Source: Echria macrotheca (Eukaryota; Ascomycota; Sordariomycetes; Sordariales; Schizotheciaceae). Taken from it: a stretch of 64,000 bases of DNA. Location of the stretch: the NCBI GenBank assembly GCA_030411725.1, contig MU839828.1, positions 1,922,001 to 1,986,000 of the forward strand. The letters run 5' to 3'. The notes under the pieces are model-generated. The model searched no databases and was not told the origin of the DNA. It worked only from the letters and a program-made list of their open reading frames with translations. Positions 11,776 through 24,300 of the stretch are shown here, piece after piece; the stretch's first letter is position 1, and each line of letters starts with the position of its first letter. Position numbers and translations under genes: made by a program.

Positions 11776-13115
11776 CTAAGAGGCGCTCTCGCGGCTCTTA
11801 CGGTAGCTCGCCTGCAGCAACACAGAACGGCTGGTCAGCACATGCAAGATGACTCTCTCGCAAAACGCGCTCAATGCAGGGAGAACGCAGCAGCACGACT
11901 TGCCTCCTGTTCGACCTGGAGCCCGTCAATGATGGGCCCCAGCTCGCTCAGAATCTCATAGGCCTTCTTGTGATACTCGGTCTGAGCAGCGATGAGCTCG
12001 GCGAGGTTCCGCAGCGGCTCCGGCGTGTCGAGAACCTAGTCTCTATCAGTATGCGACCCGCCAACTCGCGCTTGGTGACCTACATTCTTCATGACGCCGA
12101 CGGCCTCCTCGGTCTGCGTAACAAATTCGTCCTCGGCCTTTTCAATCTCTTCCTGCGCCTCCTCGCTCAGCTCATGGTCGTCATGCACGTCAGCGCGAGG
12201 CGACGAGCCGAGCTTCCACGTGGTCCCCTTGACACGGGCCTTGACGGCATCGAGCGTCAGGCGCGCCTTTTCGACGCTCCTGCGAGCGCGCGTGGCGAAT
12301 TGAATATTGGTATTAAGCGTAGTGTTCCACCCCGCCAGGAAGCGGCTCTGGATCTGCGAATCCTGGGCCAGACGGGCCTCGCCCACGCGCTCCATGGCCA
12401 GTGCATACTTCTCAAGCGCCGTGGCCAGCGGGTCGTCGCCGGCGCCCGTGTGCTGCTGATGCAACGTCTGGCTGCTCGCGATGCTAGCGCGGGCGATAGC
12501 ATGCGAGAACGTCTTGGGCTGGGGCTTGGCCGTCGGCGGCGCAGTAAGGGCAGCCTGTGCCTCGGCCGGGGAGGTGGCCGTCGAGAGAAGGTTGACTTTC
12601 TCGCTGACGGTACGGCCGAGGTCCTGGAATGTCTCCTTGATATTGGGCGGGTAGTCATACGGCTCGTGCGAGTACTGAGAGCTGTTGCGGCCATGTCAGC
12701 GATGCCCCGTCCGATCGTCCGATGGATCGCCTTTGTGTCGCCCGAGATGGGAGCGCAAACCTACGTTACTGCCAGCATCTTCTGGTGAACCGCCTTCAGA
12801 GCATCGACCCGCTTCTCCAGGTCGATGTAGTCGGGAGGCAGTTGGGTCTATTATAATCGCGCCGGATCGTCAGCAATCGGAGCTCCCCAGCGCTGGTCAG
12901 CATCGATGACTTGGAAGCTACACACCTTGTCTTCGGCCTGGCCAAGCTGCTCCTTGGTGTACTGGAAGGTGCGCGAGGCAAAAGGGGTGATCTGGCCACC
13001 GAGCGAGCTGGATAGCGACAAGATTAGCTTGCCGTGTTTGCAAGTGGGCTCAAGATTGAGAGCGAATCGGCCGGACATACGTGACGCTCTTCTGCAAGCC
13101 CTTGAACATGTCCAT
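11776..13115 (-). CDS. GVP36: BAR-domain protein, Gvp36 type
   Basis: BAR proteins bind and bend membranes as dimers; yeast Gvp36 acts at the Golgi and in endocytosis. Six exons: 13115-13081, 13007-12926, 12847-12765, 12681-12084, 12035-11904 and 11811-11776, for 321 aa (yeast Gvp36 is 326). Exons join in frame through FASRTFQYTKEQLGQAEDK, LAVTSQYSHEPYDYPPNIKE and the helical core EKYALAMERVGEARLAQDSQ. The last helix runs NLAELIAAQTEYHKKAYEIL to LQVEQE. The final intron appears to be GC-AG (donor GCAAGT at 11903-11898), restoring the ending ASYRKSRESAS; if it is not spliced, the protein would end ASRAAAFSLH instead. The symbol is given by family resemblance. Confidence 0.82.
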
Positions 13116-13491
13116 CTTGGCTGGATTATCAGGGGCAAATGTATCGAGACTTGTTCCGATGGATGGCCGGGTTGCGATCGCGGGGTGCGCAGAAGGTTGT
13201 CAAGCACTTGCACTGGGAAGAAAGTTGAGGCCCGTGATGCTGCGTTGAGATGTTGTTAGGGGGGACGCAATGCAGGACCCACAGCAGGCCCCGCTGATCC
13301 TTGTCCTGCAATGATGGCGACGCACGCCTCGTTTGATTGGCTGAGCCACATCGATGTCGTCGCCAGCATGTGCTCGTGCCAACCCCCTTTTGATGGGCAC
13401 ACTGTACAGAGGAGGGACACACAATCTCTACATGTGTACGGAATAGACTTTAGGCAACAATGCAAAGTGCAACTAGTTACTGCTTTCCTCT
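13116..13491. other. Intergenic: BAR gene promoter and NAGS 3' end
   Basis: A 376-bp spacer between two minus-strand genes. Nothing recognisable is seen. Confidence 0.5.
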
Positions 13492-15557
13492 CTAGTCCGC
13501 CTGCTTCCCGTCCGCCCATGAAGGTACCACAGACCTACAGACATCCTCATAGTCCCGCATCAGGGTTTCATCCAGTGCGGCATCCTGATTCGTCCAGAAC
13601 ATGGCCCAGTTGCTGTTTGGCAACTTTCGAACGCCTGCCGACCTCTCAAAATACCACTTGTTAACCGGGTTGTTCTTCCTGCTCCGCCAGCAAACCCCGC
13701 CAGGGAAGCAGTCCCGGACCATGGCGTTGAAGACAATATCTGCAACACCTCCTGCCCCTTGACTCTTCTTCAGCACGGCAAACTTGTCGAGATAAGGCAC
13801 AAGGCGACCTTGGCTATATGCCATTTCCTCGTCCATCCCGAATGGTTTCTCCCATGTCAGAATGGCTCCGCCCTCATACTCGCCGGCGATGATGATACCC
13901 GCTAGGCTATCCTGCACTCGGTTGAGATAGTGCTCGACGTCCAGAGTCCGACTGAAAGAGTCGTTGATCAGATGTACCAACCTGGGCAGGTCAATACATG
14001 TGTCTGTGAGTCTAAGTCGGGGAGCTCCAGGCTTGGGTGGCTGCCATGGAGCTGCTCTTGGGTCGGGAAAGATGGTAACCGGCATGCCTTTCTTAGCAAG
14101 TGTAGTGGTCGGCATGCGGGATGCTGTGAGTTTCGCATCGTGAGACGTTGCCTTAATCCTCCCGATCGGCAGGGAGGACGAGTAGATGGGTCTGTCTGTC
14201 AGTAGGTTGTGGATCAGTGGATTCTGCCATCGCCGAGTTCCCACTTGTCCCGTGACTGGACCAGCTACGAATCCTTCGCCATGAATTTCTGGGATCCGGA
14301 GATTGGCAGCCTCCATCGGGCTGGTGATAACTGCTGACGCCGTTGATGGAAGGATGGCCAAAGCAGACTTTACAAGCCTCAGGTTTCTCTCATGATTCGT
14401 CTGCGTCCCGCCTACGACTGTGGATGTTGGACCAGCCGGCTCTTCATTCTCGTTCCGAAGAGTATCCTGGAGGCGTGCAAACTCCTCTTCGAGGTTGATG
14501 AAGACCCGAGCGCCATTATTCTTCTGGACAGACGGGATACCACCAAGTGGATCTATGACGATAATCCGATCCACCAACGCTCTTCGAAATGGACGGTTTT
14601 TGTCTTCCTCCGCTGGCTGCTTCCTTCCAGGTTCCTGGCCGTGGAACTGAAGGCCGGAGAAGAAGGTCGTCATTGCGAGAACCACTTCATCGGGATCGAC
14701 CGGTATGAGTCGGAGAGTATCCTCCGAGTAAGCATAACATGGGACAACCACCATATGCCCATGTCGTAGTGGTGCGGTGAGCGACTCCTCCAGACCAACG
14801 AACACCCTCCCCATGGTGAGCGACGGTTTGGGCTCTTGCGTATCGCCCGAACTGCAGAGAGCAGAGGTTACTAAGTGCGCGCCGGGAGATGCATGCCGTC
14901 CGGTGGCTTTTAGGATACGACCTGTTTGGCGCGAGACTTCCGTCCGAGAGGCGCCGGCGCAATCGACCACAATAACGCTGAGGAGACCCAGACCTCGGAG
15001 CTGGGTGAGCGTCTTGGCAACGCCATCAACAAGCGCATCGTCCCACTCCTGGGGCGACTTGAGCTTGACGATGGCGATATGAGGAGTCTCGCTCGCATCG
15101 AAGCTGGTTTCCTTCGCGGGGCCTTGAATGAATCGTGGGGTCTCTTGGACGGCGCGGATCCCATCAGGCTTCCCCCCGAAGGTTTGCAGATATGCCTTGG
15201 CGTCACGCTTGGTCGCAGTGGATTCGAGCACGGAAATCAGGAATTCCTAACGGGCAGTCAGTCCCAAAGTCCTCGGAGTCCATCGGCGGGACGACATACC
15301 CTGTCCGATTCTCTCTTGTGCTTCACCTCAGCGGGCGAAGGGCTGCGAATTGTCGCGGCATTTTCTGACGATAAACAACGGCGTTGTGAAGGTGTTGTAC
15401 AGCTCCGGCACTTTGGGCGCTTCTCATTCCGAATAGAAGCCTACTCTGTGCGTTAGAAACCGTTTACTGCAGAAAAGAATCGTGCGCTGAGGCGGAGGGC
15501 CAAAGTCACCTGTGCCGCCGATGTCGCTTTCTTCCAAACGCTTTTTCGAGCAAACAT
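13492..15557 (-). CDS. ARG2: Amino-acid N-acetyltransferase (N-acetylglutamate synthase), mitochondrial
   Basis: The enzyme makes N-acetylglutamate from acetyl-CoA and glutamate, the first step of arginine synthesis, in the mitochondrial matrix; fungal enzymes are feedback-inhibited by arginine. Three exons: 15557-15510, 15440-15300 and 15246-13492, all phase 0, giving 647 aa, the normal length. Exon 1 and exon 2 supply a basic presequence (MFARKSVWKKATSAAQ). Conserved landmarks are EFLISVLESTATKRDAKAYL, then an amino-acid-kinase-like fold, then the C-terminal GNAT domain with VLKKSQGAGGVADIVFNAMV and RSRKNNPVNKWYFERSAG, the acetyl-CoA and substrate-binding segments of fungal NAGS. The gene is called arg-14 in Neurospora. 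No abnormal features were seen. Confidence 0.94.
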
Positions 15558-16332
15558 GATGGGGAATTGGGTCGGGGGCGTATAAGCTGGCCCTGCTAAG
15601 GACACAACCGTGGGAGCCCCTGGCTGAACTTTTGCCGCATTCCAGGACGTGTGTTATGTTTGCCGCCAGAATATATAAAAGCAAGCAGAGCGGTCAGAAA
15701 GGAAAGACGTCAAGGGCCGAAAGCTGTGGTGGGGCATTCAGTGTAGCAGTTTCCAAAATAGGATAGTATCGATAACGCTGCTAGCTCAATGATAAGCAGG
15801 ACCGTCTCTTTCAGCATGTGCACTTCACCAAACCACAGGGAAACAAAAGGTCCAAAAAAACCCGTGGTACCGCCGCACTGGTCGCCGCTCATAACATAGA
15901 GAGGAACTACGTTTTGTCTCGAGGTAGGTAGCCTTCAAGCTTCCTGTGACTAACACGCGGAGTTACGGACACTTACCCCTCCACCACACATTGACCAATC
16001 AACTGGGGTGTTTCATAGGGCCGGAAGCGTGCCGAGGTGTTGGCCGACAGCCGGTAACTGGCTGCCGGTAGTGCCATCTGTACGTAGAGAATCTAAGGCT
16101 CCGGGAACTCCACGGGATCAGTCAACTAAAATAAGAGGGCCGACATCGACTCTTACTAACCGTCCAACCATCTTCCCCTCCCTGCACGTCATCCAACACA
16201 TCAAAGCTGCTTGCTTGTATGTGAACGAGACAGCTGGTGGTAGAACAATAAACTTATATCAGCGCGGGATCTAAGAGCACCGTGCCTTTTTAGAATAAGC
16301 CTTGGCTGTCGCATAAAACATATTTGAGCAAG
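15558..16332. promoter_or_regulatory. Divergent intergenic region: NAGS and oxidoreductase promoters
   Basis: 775 bp separate two divergent starts. There is a TATATAAA sequence on the plus strand near 15670, but it lies upstream of a minus-strand gene and its role is unclear. No gene is supported here. Confidence 0.45.
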
Positions 16333-17311
16333 ATGTCGCCAACACTGCTGTGGATAGGACTGGGAAACATGGGACGGGTGAGTAAAGGCTCCCGGTGTCG
16401 TTCAGGCTGACCCAGTTCATCTAACGCGGATCCAGGGTATGTGCAAGAACCTCGTTGAGAAAGGGGACTTGGACCAGCCACTGCTGCTCTATAATCGCAC
16501 AAAGGAACGTGCAGTGGAGCTCAGCAGCAAGCTGCCACCTGGAAAGACCCAGGTTTTGGATTCCATAGCCGAGGGTGTTTCCAAAGCCGACATCATCTTC
16601 ATCATCCTGTCCAACGACGAGGTAGTCGAAGCCACCATTGGCGAAATCCTGCAGCAGGATGTGCAAGGAAAACTGATTGTCGAATGCTCAACCATCCACC
16701 CCGACACCACCGAGAAGCTGGCCGAGAATGTGGAAGCCAAGGGTGCCGAATACCTTACAGCTCCCGTCTTTGGCGCTCCGGCAGCTGCCGATGCTGGCCA
16801 GCTTATCGCCGTTCTGGCCGGCCCCAAGAGAACTGTCGAGAGAGCGAGGCCCTATTTCAACGGCGTCATGGCCAAGAGCGAAATCAACATGAGCGACGAG
16901 CCGAGAGCCAAGGCACTGAAGCTCAAGCTCATCGGTAATAGCTTCATCCTGAACATGGTCGAACAGCTCGCCGAAGGACATGTACTGGCCGAGAAGTCGG
17001 GACTCGGCACCCAATATCTCCACGACTTCGTGTCGAGCCTGTTTGGTGGTGTTTACACGGCCTATTCCACTCGCATGTTGTCCGGGGACTACCACAAGCG
17101 CGAGTATCCGCTATTTGCGGTCGATCTGGCTCGGAAGGATGCTCGACACATCATGAGTCTGGCCAAGGCTTCGGGGACGCGACTGCAAAATGCCGAGACA
17201 GCAGACGCCCATCTAGCCAAGGTCAAGGAGCATGCAGGAGAAAAAGGCGACATTGCAGGTATTTACGGCGCCGTGAGACAGGAAGCGGGATTGAAGTACG
17301 AAAACCAGTAG
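16333..17311 (+). CDS. NAD(P)-dependent beta-hydroxyacid dehydrogenase-like oxidoreductase (6PGDH family)
   Basis: Two exons, 16333-16377 and 16436-17311 (58-nt intron), encode 306 aa. The Rossmann glycine motif GLGNMGRGM is at the very N-terminus, split by the intron. Next come the family's VECSTIHPDTTEKL segment and a substrate-loop sequence APVFGAPAAADAGQL. The helical C-terminal domain contains the catalytic-lysine region KLKLIGNSFIL (consensus KxxxN). These fit the beta-hydroxyacid dehydrogenase group (3-hydroxyisobutyrate and glyoxylate/succinic semialdehyde reductase-like). The segment is cytosolic in appearance, with no presequence. The exact substrate cannot be told from sequence. 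Confidence 0.85.
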
Positions 17312-17833
17312 ATAGGTGTTGTAGGGTACATTTTTTTCATTGGCAAAGGCCATCGTAGCCACCGGCTTATTCATGGTTGTGGGTTTTTTGGGTGAGAAGA
17401 ATACCGACGTCAATAACTATCCGTCTTGCAGTCCTCTGCAGTCAAGTGCTTTTGATTCAATGAAAGAAGGCGGCTCGGATGACTCAGCAACGTGTTTCGC
17501 AGGGTGAGGAGCCTGTGCGTTATCCGCCCCCACCAGCTGAGCTACCGAGCTGACCCAAGAGAGGCGCCAGGCGGCAAGACGGTCGCGTAACCAGTGCAAG
17601 CTGCTTGCCTCCGGCGAATTTGACAAGCTTCGATCCCAACTCCAACCTCGCGTTCCCAACCACGCATTCCCACTTCCGCTCCCTGCTTCGATTTTAAACT
17701 CGCTTCCCAGCACAACCCTCAACGAGCGCCCCTAGACCGCCAAAATAGTTGGATCCCCGACATCCTGATTGCCAACCGTCTTGCCGCCAAAAGCCTGTGT
17801 CAAGCTCGGAACACCACCCTCCCCGCTTGCAAC
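17312..17833. promoter_or_regulatory. Intergenic: RPN1 promoter
   Basis: 522 bp. At 17515-17556 the minus strand shows an A-box-like TAGCTCAGCTGG flanked by a GCTCGG/CCGAGC pairing, but it lacks a T-loop (see rejected items). I see nothing else. Confidence 0.45.
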
Positions 17834-20706
17834 ATGCCGCAAGACAGCCAACTGCCCAAGGGCTCGGACAAGGGCAAGGGAAAAGCCGTCGAGGGCGCGA
17901 GAAAACAGGATGAAGCTCAAAAGGACGCTGCCGGCGAGCCCGCCGCCAATGGAAAGAAGGATGACGACAAGGCTGATTGTTTGTTTCCTTGCGTGTTTGG
18001 ATGCGCAAGCTGGCTAACGAGTATCTAGCCTCAGAAGAGCTCAGCGAGGAGGACCAGCAGCTCAAGGGCGAGCTTGACATGCTCGTAGAGCGCCTGACAG
18101 TGCGTATACACTCCGCATGATGCAAATGCCCCTCTGACCCGCTTCCTAGGAGTCCGACGCATCCCTCTACAAGCCAGCCCTCGAGGCCATGAAAGACTCC
18201 ATAAAGACTTCGACATCCTCTATGACAGCGGTGCCGAAGCCCCTGAAGTTCCTGCGGCCACACTACGAGACCTTGACGAAGCTCTACGATGAATGGCCCG
18301 CAAGCGACGACAAGACCTCCTTGGCCGATGTTCTTTCGGTCATCGGCATGACATTCTCGGACGAGGACCGCCAAGACACGCTCAAGTACCGGCTGCTGGC
18401 CCCAACATCGGATATCGGATCCTGGGGTCATGAGTACGTTCGTCATCTGGCTCTCGAGCTCGGCGAAGTGTACGGGAAGCGCATTGCGGCCGAGGAATCA
18501 ACGGGCGAGCTGGTGTCTTTGGCGCTGCTGCTCGTACCACTGTTTCTCAAGACGAATGCCGAGGCCGACGCCGTCGATCTTATGACCGAACTGGAGATTA
18601 TCGACGATATTCCCAAATTTGTCGACGAAAATACCTACTCCCGGGTGTGCCTGTACATGGTGTCCATGGTTCCCCTCCTCACGTACCCAGACAACAGCAA
18701 GTTCCTCAAAATAGCGCACGACATATACAACGAGTACAAGCAGCACGCGCAAGCAATGGTTATAGCGATCCGCTTGAACGACATGCAGCTGATTCAGCAA
18801 GATTTCAACAACGCCAAGGACCCGGCGTTGAAGAAGCAGCTCGCCTTCCTTATCGCCCGTCAAAGGATACACATGGACCTTCCGAGGGAGACCGAAGACG
18901 ACGAGGAGATTGCCGAATCTCTCTGTAACGTCCGGCTGGCCGAGCACTTCAAGTCGCTCGGTAAGGAGCTTAACATCCTGGAGCCCAAAACTACTGAGGA
19001 TATCTACAAGAGTCACCTTGAGAGCAGCCGCGTAACGGGTATGACCAACTTGGACTCGTCTCGCAACAACCTAGCCTCGGCTTTTGTCAATGCCTTTGTC
19101 AACGCCGGGTTCGGCAACGACAAGATGATGCTGGTCGATAAAGACCAGCAGAGCTGGGTCTGGAAGACCAAAGAGGAGGGCCAGATGTCAACGGTCGCAT
19201 CGCTCGGTACCCTGCTGATGTGGGATATCGAAAACGGTCTTGATCAGATCGACAAGTATACCTACATCGAGGAAGAGCAGATTCAAGCAGGCGCCTATCT
19301 CGCTATCGGCATCATGAATTCTGGTGTCCGGCTCGATTCCGATCCTGCCTTGGCCCTCCTCTCCGACCACGACAAACTCCATCACAAAAACCCGATGATA
19401 AGAATAGCCACTATCATGGGCCTCGGATTGTCGTATGCCGGCTCGGCACGTGAGGAGATCCAAAAGGCCCTTTTGCCCATAATCAGGGACAAGGCCGAAG
19501 ACATGCGCATTGTCGCTATGGCCGCTCTGGCGTGCGGTTTGGTCTATGTTGGCACTTCAAATGCAGATGTGGGCGAAGCGATGGTCATGACGCTTCTAGA
19601 TGACGACGCCACGGATTTGGTCGCGGAGAAGTGGTCGCGGTTCTTCTCTCTCGGGCTCGGTCTCCTATACTTGGGGAAACAGGAAGACGTCGACGTTCCC
19701 CTGGAGGCTCTCAAGGCTGTGACACATCCACTGGGGAAGTCTACGTCTATTATGGCTTCCATTTGTGCGTGGGCTGGGACTGGCGCCGTTCTCAAGATCC
19801 AGGAGCTCCTTCACATTTGCAATGAGCATATCGAGGAGTCGGAGGAGAAGAAGCACGATGAGCTTGTCCAAGCCTACGCTGTCCTCGGCATCGGCTTGAT
19901 TGCCATGGGCGAGGATGTTGGGCAGGAGATGGTTCTGCGGCAATTTGGCCACCTCATGCACTACGGAGAGGCCAATATTCGACGCGCCGTGCCGCTGGCC
20001 ATGGGTCTCATCAGCCCCAGTAACCCCCAGATGAAGGTGTACGATACGCTCTCTCGATACAGCCACGACAACGACAACGAGGTCGCGATCAACGCCATCT
20101 TCGCCATGGGTCTGCTCGGCGCCGGCACGAATAACGCCAGACTCGCCCAGCTGCTTCGCCAGCTGGCGAGTTATTACCACCGCGACCAGGATTCGCTGTT
20201 CATGGTCCGCATCGCCCAGGGCCTGCTGCACATGGGCAAGGGCACCCTTTCCATCAGCCCTTTCCACACGGATCGCCAGGTCCTTTCGCCCGTGGCCGCC
20301 GGTGGCCTGTTGGCCGTCTTGGTGGCCATGATTGATGCCAAGCACTTCATCACCGGCAACTCGCACTACCTCCTCTACTTCCTCGTCACCGCCATGCACC
20401 CCCGCTTCCTCGTCACGCTAGACGAGAACCTGAAGCCGGTGACGGTCAACGTGCGCGTCGGCCAGGCCGTTGATGTGGTCGGCCAAGCTGGCCGCCCAAA
20501 GACAATAACCGGATGGCAGACGCAGAGCACGCCCGTTCTCCTCGCCCACGGAGAGCGCGCCGAGCTCGAGGATGAGGAGTACATCAGTCTCAGCAGCACG
20601 CTGGAGGGCCTTGTCATCCTCCGCAAGGTATGTTTCCGACAGATCCATCTCGAAAAGAGACCAACTAACCAGCCAACAGAACCCAGAATGGGAGGGAACC
20701 AAATAG
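17834..20706 (+). CDS. RPN1: 26S proteasome regulatory subunit Rpn1
   Basis: Rpn1 is the largest scaffold of the proteasome base; it docks ubiquitin receptors and the deubiquitinase Ubp6. Four exons: 17834-17978, 18029-18099, 18150-20627 and 20680-20706, for 906 aa. The N-terminus is a charged Lys/Asp-rich tail (GKKDDDKADSSEELSEEDQQ). The body starts LVERLTESDASLYKPALEAM, and the toroid of proteasome/cyclosome repeats spans about residues 400-800 (for example AVPLAMGLISPSNPQ and AINAIFAMGLLGAGTNNARL). The last exon codes only NPEWEGTK, a strongly conserved Rpn1 end, so the final intron is certain. The first intron's donor is GTTTGT, slightly weak. Confidence 0.95.
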
Positions 20707-21320
20707 AACTGGTTTAGAAGGAGGGCAGGATCTCATCCACAATTTGCCTAGGCACTGTTGGTAGCGGTGGGCAGGGCTGTGGCATGGTGAAGGAAGCGTT
20801 TGAGCTCTGGTTTCTCTCATAAAGAGGGAAACCCAGCGATAGACAGATTTTTGTGTTTGATTTATCTGGTTTTCTTCAGCCGAAAAATGCCACAGCTGCC
20901 TTGTAACAATACCATTATGCAGTATCCGTACCGTCAGGAGCCTGCAATTCGTCTTTCTGGCGTATCCTGTCTTGCTGGTTATTTTGTCCACGTGAAATTG
21001 ACACCCCGGCAACGACATTCTTGCCAATTAACTCTCCTGATAGGAACTGGTCTTTGCCATAGATCAGATTACGGTATTGTGATTACTGTAGGCAACCAAT
21101 ATGCCATCTTGGTCTCCGGGTTATATACATGTAGACCGCAAATGCTCAGATGCAAGACAAAAGAAACCGCCAAAAAATAAGAAAAGGGGTATACTACTAA
21201 TCCACGGCCAGGCTATGCTCCCTCCTCCCTTCCCCTCCCGCTCTTGCTCGCATGTCTCCCTCCCTTCAAGGGGTGATCTCCAAAAAGCAAAGCCAAACCA
21301 AGCAATCCTTCGAATTCTTT
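20707..21320. other. Intergenic between convergent RPN1 and CSC1-like genes
   Basis: About 610 bp of AT-richer sequence, the 3' UTRs of both convergent genes. No additional gene is seen. Confidence 0.5.
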
Positions 21321-24300
21321 TTACAGATTAATAAGATCCACCTCTGAGAAATCCGGCGGATTCCTCCCGTACACGACGCGGACTTTGCTGTCGAGCGCCG
21401 TGCCCTCGTTGCTGATCCAGATGTGGTCGCTGAACTCCATGGTCCGCTGGATCTCGTCGTCGCTGACGCCAATGTCATCGCGCGGAATCCACACCGTAGG
21501 TCGTCTCGCCCGCAGCGCGTAGTGCTGAAACGCCTTTCGGACCAGCGCGTCACGCTCTTCCGGCGTCAGATCCTCGATTTCGTCATGGTACCCCCCGAAG
21601 AGCGCGTCCCCTATGGCCCGCTGAGCCTCCAGGTCTTTCTGGCGCCGCTGCCTGCGGTACTGCGTCGCGTTTCGCAGGTTGTCTTCGGCCTTACCAAACG
21701 TCGCGGCCCTGACGCGCCGTCCACCGCGCGCCGCCCATGTGCCTGCGTGTTTGAGCTTGTGGAACTTGGATTGTGTCTCCGTCGAGGAGCGGCCGCCTCG
21801 GCCCAGCTCTTGTAGTTCCAAATCGTCCTTAGCCGATGCGTGCGTCGTCGAGGCAGTAAGGGCCGTGTTTTCGTCGTCCTCGGGGAGGAGACCAAGACGA
21901 CGCGCCTGCGCACGCTCGAATGCCTCGTCTCGCAAGACAGCCTCGTCCTCATACGTTATCGGCAGATAGCGGAGCAGGGGGCCAAAAGATGAGTTGAGTA
22001 GAAATTGATAGAGAGCTGTCAGGATCAAGGCGACGATCATGATGATCGCTTGTGCAAAACAGACATTATTGCCCTGCTCATCCTCGGCTAGGAAAAATAG
22101 CCCGATAAGACAAAGCTCCATCACGTACAGACCCGTGAATGTCTGGTTGATAGCCCGTGGGTACAGGACACCGCCAGTATCGGTCCGGAAACGGGTTACA
22201 TAGAGCATGTTGTAACGGTTGGCACCCCACAGCAGACTGAATGTGATGATCGCAAAGATGGAGATGAGCGGTGCAACCACGGAGTAGATCAATGCGATGC
22301 ATGCGAAGTTGGTGTATACTGGGAAGTAAGAACCCCAAGTGACGTCGGGAAGCTGCGTGTTGCGGCGCCACTTTGCTCGTGCGGTACTATCCAGGATTCT
22401 CGACAGAATGAACCAGACAAGGAGCGTTCCGATCTGGAGTAGCTGACCTGAACTGGTCGACAACGCTTGAAGAATCATGTAGCTGAAAAAGTAGTTTGCG
22501 GCCAAGGGGAGATTCTGCGCGAGAATATCGGGCGTCCTCGTTATGTCGTTGGAGAGGGCCGCAATTGTTCCGAATAGCCCCGCGGCGATGGAGACGACGA
22601 GGAAGACTTGGACAAAAAGAAAAATGAAGTAGTAGACTTGGACAACCTCGGACTTCTGCGCCCCCGTCTTCGAGCCCTGAAACTCCGCCAGCCAGCCGAG
22701 AATCACGGGTACGAGAGCGAGCAGGATAGCGAGAATCACGGCCGGTAAGACACCGGCAACAGCCTTGACCACGCTGTGTACGGTATCGTTTCGCGCTAGG
22801 AAACCAAGCCAGTCATACTTGGTGATCAGGACATCGATTGTTGATAGGGATGCCGTCCAGGCAACCGGGAACGCCCAAAGAACGACCATACCAACTACGA
22901 GCGCGAAGACCAACAGACTCCGCGCCCACTCGTCCCACCACTTGATAGCCATGTTGTCCCAAATGACATCGTTGGGCGAGATCTCGATCATTCGAGGCGC
23001 CATGCGCTTAGGGACATGATGGGTGACCGATTGACACGCCATATGAGCCGCGACTTGGTTATTGAACTGGATGAACGCGGAGTTCATGATGGGGTAGCGC
23101 TCGGGATGCTGCTGGTCTTCTTCGACTTCGAGATTCAGCCTCGCCAATTCGGCGCGGCACCAGTAGATGGTATCGACCTTCTTGTTGATGAATGGAAGCC
23201 CGGGAAGCCAACCTGGTGTCCATTCGAACCGAGCCAGACGGTGATGGGGGCGATCTTTCGGTTTCAACCATTTCTCCCACTCCGCATTCTCCTCGGGTTG
23301 TTGAGAATAGTCCCGTTCGTATGCTGGCGGGTATTCGACAGGCTTCTCGTCGTCGCCGGTGAAAGGAAGGATAGCCTTGAATTTCTGCCAGCCAGACTTT
23401 TCATTCTTGTTCCACGGAAAGTCATCTTCCTCGACGCCCTGGGGTAGAGGGGATGCGTAGCTCCCAGTCGGCGGTTTCCAGAATTGATACCAGTGAGTCT
23501 TCTCTGTGACCAGCATGCTGTCGAGGTTGGCCGCCTTGCGCGTGGTATTTCCGGCATAGCGGTTGTTCGGGGTCTTTTCCTTGAACTCGGAATCGGATGG
23601 GCTATGGGCATGACGACCTTGTGGGGTGTGAAGAGGCGTCTCTGAGGCAAACGAAGTCTTTGGCTTCTCGCCGTCATCTATGATCTGCACTCTGCGAGGT
23701 CTGTCGGACCCACGGGTCCCGGGTCGAGAGGGAGCTTGGTTACCCCCACCGATCATCTCAAACCCGCCGGTTCGTTCCAGCTCGCCACCGACCTGCCGGG
23801 CACCTCCGAGGATGCCTTGTCCAGCGCCGCCTACCGCCTTCTTCAAGCCAAGTTGGAGCCCCTGCCCAACCTTGACCAGACCACCGCCGACCTTTGCGCC
23901 AAAGCCGGTATTGTCGGTCTGCCCTTCTTGGACATCGGTCAAGTCGGTGTCTTCAAACTTATCGTCCGCTTCATCTACCGCCGCCGTCACGTCATGAGGG
24001 ACTTCTTCATGGCCGCCGGAACTCAAGCCTCCAGGCCCAGCAGCGCGCCGCATCGCCTCCTCGTCCTCCCTCTTCTCGCGGTTGATTCGTTCCGTCTTGC
24101 TCTCAGCCTGTCCACGGAGAGCCTTGCGATTTTTCTTCTCATCGGCAGCCTTCTGCTTGAGCTGTCTCCTTTTCGCCTCCCGAACGAGATCAGTCTCTGC
24201 GGCCTCGAGCTGTTCGTGAATAGCGTCACGTTTGTGAATCTTTTCGAGGAGTTTGCTGAAATCCCGTGTAAGCCAGACATTCCTAATGCCGCCCGGAAAT

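Noticed and set aside
17515..17556. tRNA-like sequence on the minus strand (TAGCTCAGCTGG with GCTCGG/CCGAGC pairing)
   Set aside because: It has an A-box and a possible acceptor pairing, but no T-loop GGTTCGA, no proper anticodon stem, and wrong spacing. Likely chance or a degraded relic.
19665..20399. Long open frame on the minus strand opposite RPN1
   Set aside because: Rich in His/Gly/Glu with no family similarity; it is the antisense shadow of a conserved gene.
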